A stretch of DNA of 64,000 nt from Lachnospiraceae bacterium (GTDB lineage Bacteria; Bacillota; Clostridia; Lachnospirales; Lachnospiraceae). The position numbers and the translations under genes were made by a program. Below the pieces are notes generated by a model. That model made no database searches, was not told where the DNA came from, and worked only from the letters and a program-made list of their open reading frames with translations. Below, one piece after another: positions 59,692 through 64,000 of the stretch (positions are counted from its first letter, which is position 1; each line of letters begins with the position of its first letter). The stretch spans positions 1 through 64,000 of the forward strand of contig CABJAW010000013.1 of NCBI GenBank assembly GCA_902363665.1. The letters run 5' to 3'.

Positions 59692-60691
59692 AACCACCCT
59701 CTTTCACGCTCTTTTTCCGGCCGGTACGGAAGGCCTTACTACATGGGCGATTCCTGGAAAAGGAGTCTACCTGAAAAACAACCGGACCAGTGAAACAATT
59801 CAGATTGGCCGGTTCGATCCGAACCTGTCAGGTACGGAAAATCGAATGCAGCCTGTTCTGGAGTCGTTTTGTGAGAAAGGAACTTCTTTTTTTAATTTCT
59901 TTCTGAATTCCTCTGAAGCGTGGATCACCATTGACGAGATCGGATATCTTGAAAATCATGCATACAGCTATCAGAACGCTGTCAAAAAACTACTGGCACA
60001 TAAACATGTTCTCATGGTCATTCGAAAACAAGATCTCGATTTTTTAAACGAGCTGCAAAACCGCAGCGATGTTTTTGCTGTAGACCTGGATCAGCCATAT
60101 GGAAATGCCGGCTGTATCATCATGGCTTCCGGACAGGGAACACGTTTTGGCGGAAATAAGCTTCTGGAAGCCTTTCACGGAAAACCGTTGATCCAATGGG
60201 CGCTCGATGCTACGGCTGGCCTCTTTTCCAGACGTCTTGTCGTGACGGTACATAAAGAGATTGAACAGTTATGCCAAAAACAGGCAATCCCCGTTTTGCT
60301 CCATCACCTTCCGTTTCGAAACGATGTGATACGGCTCGGTCTGGAAGAAATCGGAAATGATGTTGACCGCTGTGCTTTTCTGCCTTCCGATCAGCCTCTT
60401 CTTAAACCTGAATCCATCTGCTCACTGCTTTTGTGTGCCAAAAATCATCCGGATTTTATATGGCGTCCCTGTTATGAAGCGCTTCCCGGATCCCCTGTCA
60501 TTTTTCCTGCTTCCTTCTTTGAGGATCTGAAAACTCTTCCGTCGAAAAAGGGAGGTAATCTCATCATTCAGGAGCATCCTGACGCGGTAAAAACGGTTCC
60601 GGCTTCTTCCCTTTATGAACTGAAAGATATTGATACGCAGGAAGATTGGCAGCGAATGACACAGGTGCCGCACTGTTTCTTCTCTTTGTGA
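59579..60691 (+). CDS. Fusion of a THEP1-like NTPase and a MobA/MocA-like molybdopterin nucleotidyltransferase
   Basis: 370 residues in two parts. Residues about 25-175 form a P-loop NTPase of the nucleoside-triphosphatase (THEP1/NTPase_1) type, with TGSRGSGKTTLF and the Walker B-like WITIDEIGYLE. From about 178 (AGCIIMASGQGTRFGGNKLLEAF) it is an NTP-transferase of the MobA/MocA kind, with FLPSDQPLL and PGSPVIFP. A MocA-type domain would make molybdopterin cytosine dinucleotide for the neighbouring xanthine dehydrogenase; the role of the NTPase half is unknown. The start is uncertain: the first ATG overlaps the regulator gene by 113 bases, and no good ribosome site is visible. Confidence 0.82.
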   Translation: MNNIMMPVFRPTADCIWKSFRSSQKKHLVLTGSRGSGKTTLFHALFPAGTEGLTTWAIPGKGVYLKNNRTSETIQIGRFDPNLSGTENRMQPVLESFCEKGTSFFNFFLNSSEAWITIDEIGYLENHAYSYQNAVKKLLAHKHVLMVIRKQDLDFLNELQNRSDVFAVDLDQPYGNAGCIIMASGQGTRFGGNKLLEAFHGKPLIQWALDATAGLFSRRLVVTVHKEIEQLCQKQAIPVLLHHLPFRNDVIRLGLEEIGNDVDRCAFLPSDQPLLKPESICSLLLCAKNHPDFIWRPCYEALPGSPVIFPASFFEDLKTLPSKKGGNLIIQEHPDAVKTVPASSLYELKDIDTQEDWQRMTQVPHCFFSL

Positions 60692-60875
60692 TCCTGCCTC
60701 CGGCAAGGCTGTCATCAAATCCGAATAAAAGCGGATACAGCAGCAGAATCACCGTTCCAAAATTGCCTTACCAGTGGCAGCAGCTGTCCGTTTCAGCTAT
60801 ATGTGATTAGCTTTTTATACCCCCTTATCGGTTAAGCCTTGTTTTTCTGCATCCATTTTATGCTCTTTCACCAAG

Positions 60876-60902
60876 AAAACGGCAGCCCACAGGCTGCCGC
60901 AG
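60876..60902 (-). terminator. Intrinsic terminator of spoIVB
   Basis: On the minus strand GCGGCAGCC-TGTG-GGCTGCCG is followed by TTTTCTTGG, about 50 bp beyond the spoIVB stop. It would isolate spoIVB from the island that follows. Confidence 0.88.
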
Positions 60903-60950
60903 TTTCTTTTCCGGTTTCTTTCCTGTTTTTCCGTCCTGCATTTCCAAACT

Positions 60951-62162
60951 CTAAAGCATATCCTCAATAAAAATCCCATACCCCTTCTCCGGATTATTCA
61001 CAAACACATGCGTCACGGCTCCGACGATGCGGCCGTTCTGGAGGATTGGGGAGCCGCTCATGCCCTGGACGATGCCGCCGGTGAGCTCTAAAAGTTCGGG
61101 ATCAGTGACGCGAAGTACCATGCCTTTGTTGATGTTTTTGCCGTTCATCCGCAGTTCCTCGATCTCAATTTCAAAGGCTCTCGTCGTGCCGCCCGCAAAG
61201 CAGAGAATCGATGCTTTTCCGATCGTTACCTCCTGACGGTTGGCCGTCTCGTACTTTGTCAGATGCTCGGCCAGCAGGGGAAAACCGGAAATTGTACCGT
61301 AGATTCCGTTGCTGTTATTTTCCTCGATCACGCCGATCCGGTAGCCTTCCTTGTAGTGGATGATACCGGAAAGCTCCCCCGGTGAGCCCTGCGTTCCTTT
61401 CACGACTGAGAGCACATCTGCATCGTACAGCACACCATCTGTGATTTCCAGTAGTTCGCCGGTGTCGATGTCGCTGATTCCATGTCCGAGCGCTCCAAAA
61501 TGTCCCTCCTCATCGACATATGTCAGTGTCCCTATTCCCTGCGTGTTGTTGCGCGCCCAGATACCGGCGCGGTAGGTGCCGGTATCATCCTCCACCGGCA
61601 GAACCGTGCAGAAAACTTTCTGTTCGTCCCGCCGCAGTTCCAGCTCTACCTCTTTTCCGCCGGAAGTACTGATACATTCCACCAGTTCTTCTTTTGTTGC
61701 AATCTCTTTTCCGTTCACCTGCTCAATATAATCGCCTCTTTTCACACTGCCTTTTGCCGGACAGCGGCTTTCTCCTGCAGCAGTCTGAATCATCCCGGTA
61801 TCCACTACATAAACGCCTTTTGTGTCCAGGTAGATTCCAACCGGTGCGCCGCCGACGTAGACGGTTTTGGATTCCGCTACGCTGGCACTCGCCGTTTTCA
61901 GCGGAATCCTGCCAAACAGAGAGTAGAGAATCTCGTATTTCTCTCCACTCGTTTCAGAAGATTCCATGCTTTCCTCCACCTTTGTCTCGATCCAGTTTCC
62001 AATCAGCCCGGAAAAAAAAACCGGCGCTTCCCCTCGCTCTCTCACTGTCATGTGGTCCGGGATCTGCCGTTTCAGCGCCGCCATGCCAGCTCCGGCTGTC
62101 AGCATGACGGACAGCACCAGCAGCGCACTTACCAGAATCCTGTACTTTTTTCTTGCATTCAT
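60951..62162 (-). CDS. spoIVB: SpoIVB peptidase (S55)
   Basis: Forespore serine peptidase that triggers processing of pro-sigma-K by cutting SpoIVFA. 403 residues: N-terminal membrane helix (about 8-28), a PDZ domain (about 105-195; KGSVKRGDYIEQVNGKEIA) and the S55 protease with the catalytic His in LGHGISDIDTGE and Ser in GMSGSPILQNGRIVGAVTHVFV. The start at 62162 (MNARKKYR) has GAGGTG upstream; the longer frame has no homology. It follows recN, as in most spore formers, but spo0A is not next to it here. Confidence 0.94.
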   Translation of the reverse strand: MNARKKYRILVSALLVLSVMLTAGAGMAALKRQIPDHMTVRERGEAPVFFSGLIGNWIETKVEESMESSETSGEKYEILYSLFGRIPLKTASASVAESKTVYVGGAPVGIYLDTKGVYVVDTGMIQTAAGESRCPAKGSVKRGDYIEQVNGKEIATKEELVECISTSGGKEVELELRRDEQKVFCTVLPVEDDTGTYRAGIWARNNTQGIGTLTYVDEEGHFGALGHGISDIDTGELLEITDGVLYDADVLSVVKGTQGSPGELSGIIHYKEGYRIGVIEENNSNGIYGTISGFPLLAEHLTKYETANRQEVTIGKASILCFAGGTTRAFEIEIEELRMNGKNINKGMVLRVTDPELLELTGGIVQGMSGSPILQNGRIVGAVTHVFVNNPEKGYGIFIEDML

Positions 62163-62502
62163 CCTTTGCACCTCTCTTTCGTCCACTCGCCTGCCGCCTT
62201 CTCCGCCGGTTTCGGAAATGGCAGGCAGGATTCCGAACTTTCGTGCACAGAAAAAGCAGAGTACTTTCGTCTCTGCTTTCAGTATGTGGAATCGAAGGGA
62301 TTCCAACTCTGGTATGTTTTTGTGTTTTCTGCCAGTTCTTTCTTTTCTGTATCTTTCTGACGACAAGTAATCCCTCTTCACTACTTACTCATGCACGCAG
62401 TCACTCCGCGCACTGGAGATGCAGGAATGCTTATCTTCGTTCAAATCTGCAACTATTTTTTGTATACACTATCCGTTTTTGATTCCGGTATTTTGCTCTG
62501 CA
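62163..62502. other. Intergenic region recN-spoIVB with a partial palindromic repeat
   Basis: 340 bp without a recognisable gene. It includes a partial copy (62407-62443, CGCGCACTGGAG...GAATGCTTATCTTCGTTCA) of the long inverted repeat at 26951-27024, retaining core and one arm but not the pairing arm. The forespore promoter of spoIVB is expected here but was not identified with confidence. Confidence 0.5.
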
Positions 62503-64000
62503 TCACTTCAAACCCGTGCCCATTTTTTTCATACTCTCTGCCAGCTCTTTCATCTCACGCGCACTCTCAAGCACCGTGTCGGTAATCCGCGCACCGCCGA
62601 GGATTCTTGCAAGCTCCTGCACACTTTCCTCCTCGGAGAGCAGTCCGATGTTCGTGACGGTCTTGCTGTTCGCCGGCTTTTTCTCGATGATGTAATGCTG
62701 ATCCGCCATCGCTGCAATCTGCGCCAGATGCGTGATGCACAGAAGCTGATGATTTTTTGCGATCACAGCCATCTTCTCGGAGACCTTCTGCGCCGTACGG
62801 CCGCTGATTCCTGTGTCGATCTCGTCAAAAATCAACGTTTCCACCGCATCCTTGTCTGCCATAACTGCCTTGATCGCCAGCATGATTCGCGACAGCTCAC
62901 CGCCGGATGCCACACTCGCAAGCGGCCGGAGCGGAAGCCCCGGATTTGTGGAAATCATAAAGCAGACCTCGTCTCCTCCGTTTTCATTTGGCTCGGCAAG
63001 CTTCTTAAATGCGATCTCAAAACGGACATCCAGAAAATTCAGGTCTACCAGCGCCGCCACGATCTGATCTGAAAGTTTCTTCGCATAGTCTTTGCGGATC
63101 TGTGAAATTTCATCCGTGAGCCTCAGAAATTCTTTTTTCTTCTGCTCATATTCACGCTGCAGCCCTTCAATGTACGTCTCGTAATTCATCAGAACATCCA
63201 TCCGCTGCCTTTTTTCCTCGGCAAACTCAAGAATCTCTTCGAGCGTATTTCCATATTTTGTCTTTAAGCGGTTCAGAAGGTCGAGACGTTCCTCCGTCTC
63301 CTTCATCGCCTGCGCATCAAACGTAAATTCGTCCATATAGCCGGAAAGGCTGCGGTTAAAATCGTTGAGCAGCGCCTCAATCTCCCCAAGCGAAGTGCCA
63401 AGCTCCTCCAGACCGTCATCATACGACTGCACAGCCGCAAGCGCACGCACCGCATGGCCGATCTCGTCCTCTGCCCCGGCACAGCCGTTTGCCCCGGTCA
63501 GTGTCCCGGTCTCCGAGAGCGCCTCCATGATCTTCTGACCGTTTGCCATCAGCCGGTAGCTGCCCTCCAGTTCTTCATCCTCTCCTGGCTTTAAATTCGC
63601 TGCCTCGATCTCCTCAAGCTCAAACTGAAGGAAATCAAGCTCTTTCGCCCGCTGGCTCTCATCTGCCTGCGCATCCTGCCACTTTCTGCGGCATTTCTGA
63701 TAACTGCGGTGTAGCTCTCTGCATCGCGTCAGGCGGTTCCCCAGTGCATCATGCGCAAACTCATCCAGGATCGTGAGATGATTTTTCTCATACAGAAGCG
63801 ACTGATGCTCATGCTGTCCGTGAATATCGATCAGCTCTGTTGCAAGCTCCCGCACAAAAGAAACTGATACTGTCTCCCCGTTGATCTTGCTGGAGGAACG
63901 ACCACCGCGGTACCGTCTCGTAATGATGATCTCGCCATCCTCAAACGGCAGCTCCTGCGCCAGCATTTTCCGGCGCACGGCCGGATTGTCGGTCACAAAT
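62503..64000 (-). CDS. recN: DNA repair protein RecN (5' part outside window)
   Basis: SMC-like ATPase acting early in double-strand-break repair. The visible 499 or so residues are the C-terminal part: the DIHGQHEHQSLL motif, a long coiled coil with its turn, and the C-terminal ABC half with LASVASGGELSRIMLAIKAVM (signature), LIFDEIDTGISGRTAQ (Walker B) and CITHLAQIAA (H-loop). The reading frame is open to the right edge, so the N-terminal Walker A and start codon lie outside. It precedes spoIVB, the usual clostridial order. Confidence 0.96.
   Translation of the reverse strand, partial: FVTDNPAVRRKMLAQELPFEDGEIIITRRYRGGRSSSKINGETVSVSFVRELATELIDIHGQHEHQSLLYEKNHLTILDEFAHDALGNRLTRCRELHRSYQKCRRKWQDAQADESQRAKELDFLQFELEEIEAANLKPGEDEELEGSYRLMANGQKIMEALSETGTLTGANGCAGAEDEIGHAVRALAAVQSYDDGLEELGTSLGEIEALLNDFNRSLSGYMDEFTFDAQAMKETEERLDLLNRLKTKYGNTLEEILEFAEEKRQRMDVLMNYETYIEGLQREYEQKKKEFLRLTDEISQIRKDYAKKLSDQIVAALVDLNFLDVRFEIAFKKLAEPNENGGDEVCFMISTNPGLPLRPLASVASGGELSRIMLAIKAVMADKDAVETLIFDEIDTGISGRTAQKVSEKMAVIAKNHQLLCITHLAQIAAMADQHYIIEKKPANSKTVTNIGLLSEEESVQELARILGGARITDTVLESAREMKELAESMKKMGTGLK

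Overview
The window reads as chromosome of a spore-forming, anaerobic Firmicute of the Clostridia, most likely a Lachnospiraceae member. The basis is protein-level: Spo0A, SpoIVB, SpoIIM and a SpoVB-like flippase, a biotin-dependent Na+-pumping decarboxylase operon with the Ala/Pro-rich carrier typical of gut clostridia, several S11 D-Ala-D-Ala carboxypeptidases, and strong AGGAGG-type ribosome binding sites. Most genes lie on the minus strand. No rRNA, tRNA, CRISPR array, prophage or intact transposase was found.

Layout. 0.3-8 kb: rnr, secG, eno, an HtrA-type protease and gpmI. 8-16 kb: a secreted GH25 muramidase, an M20 amidohydrolase, a three-gene polar amino-acid ABC transporter, a small membrane protein and thiamine pyrophosphokinase. 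15.8-21.4 kb: a five-gene Na+-translocating decarboxylase operon with two different carboxyltransferases. 21.5-22.7 kb: an AraC-type sensor domain fused in frame to the C-terminal part of a sugar ABC permease. 23-34 kb: two carboxypeptidases, scpA-scpB, a metallophosphoesterase, rpsU, alaS, RNase H, a siroheme-synthase-type dehydrogenase and DAHP synthase. 34-41 kb: xerD, spoIIM, a DUF362 protein and the tpiA-pgk-gap glycolytic group. 41-48.5 kb: a PHP phosphatase, a third carboxypeptidase, the iscR-iscS-iscU-mnmA sulfur-transfer operon and the SpoVB-like flippase. 48.7-51 kb: glgA and spo0A. 51.4-60.7 kb: a purine/molybdenum island with two divergent operons, one for an NCS2 permease and a three-subunit xanthine dehydrogenase, the other for a FecCD-type ABC transporter, a ModE-like regulator and an NTPase-MobA fusion. 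60.9-64 kb: spoIVB and recN, the latter cut by the window edge.

The molybdenum island is internally coherent: oxyanion uptake, regulation, cofactor nucleotidyl transfer, the molybdoenzyme and its purine importer share one 126-bp divergent control region. That region holds back-to-back promoters and a ModE-like palindrome. The island sits between spoIVB and spo0A, which are usually neighbours in clostridia.

Two kinds of dispersed DNA stand out. One is a 142-bp element with 18-bp terminal inverted repeats starting GTAA and 8-bp target duplications, apparently a non-autonomous MITE with IS66-like ends; there are four copies plus a 42-bp remnant in the leader of the DAHP synthase gene. The other is a modular set of short palindromic intergenic repeats in which a fairly constant core is flanked by arms that differ between loci yet stay complementary.
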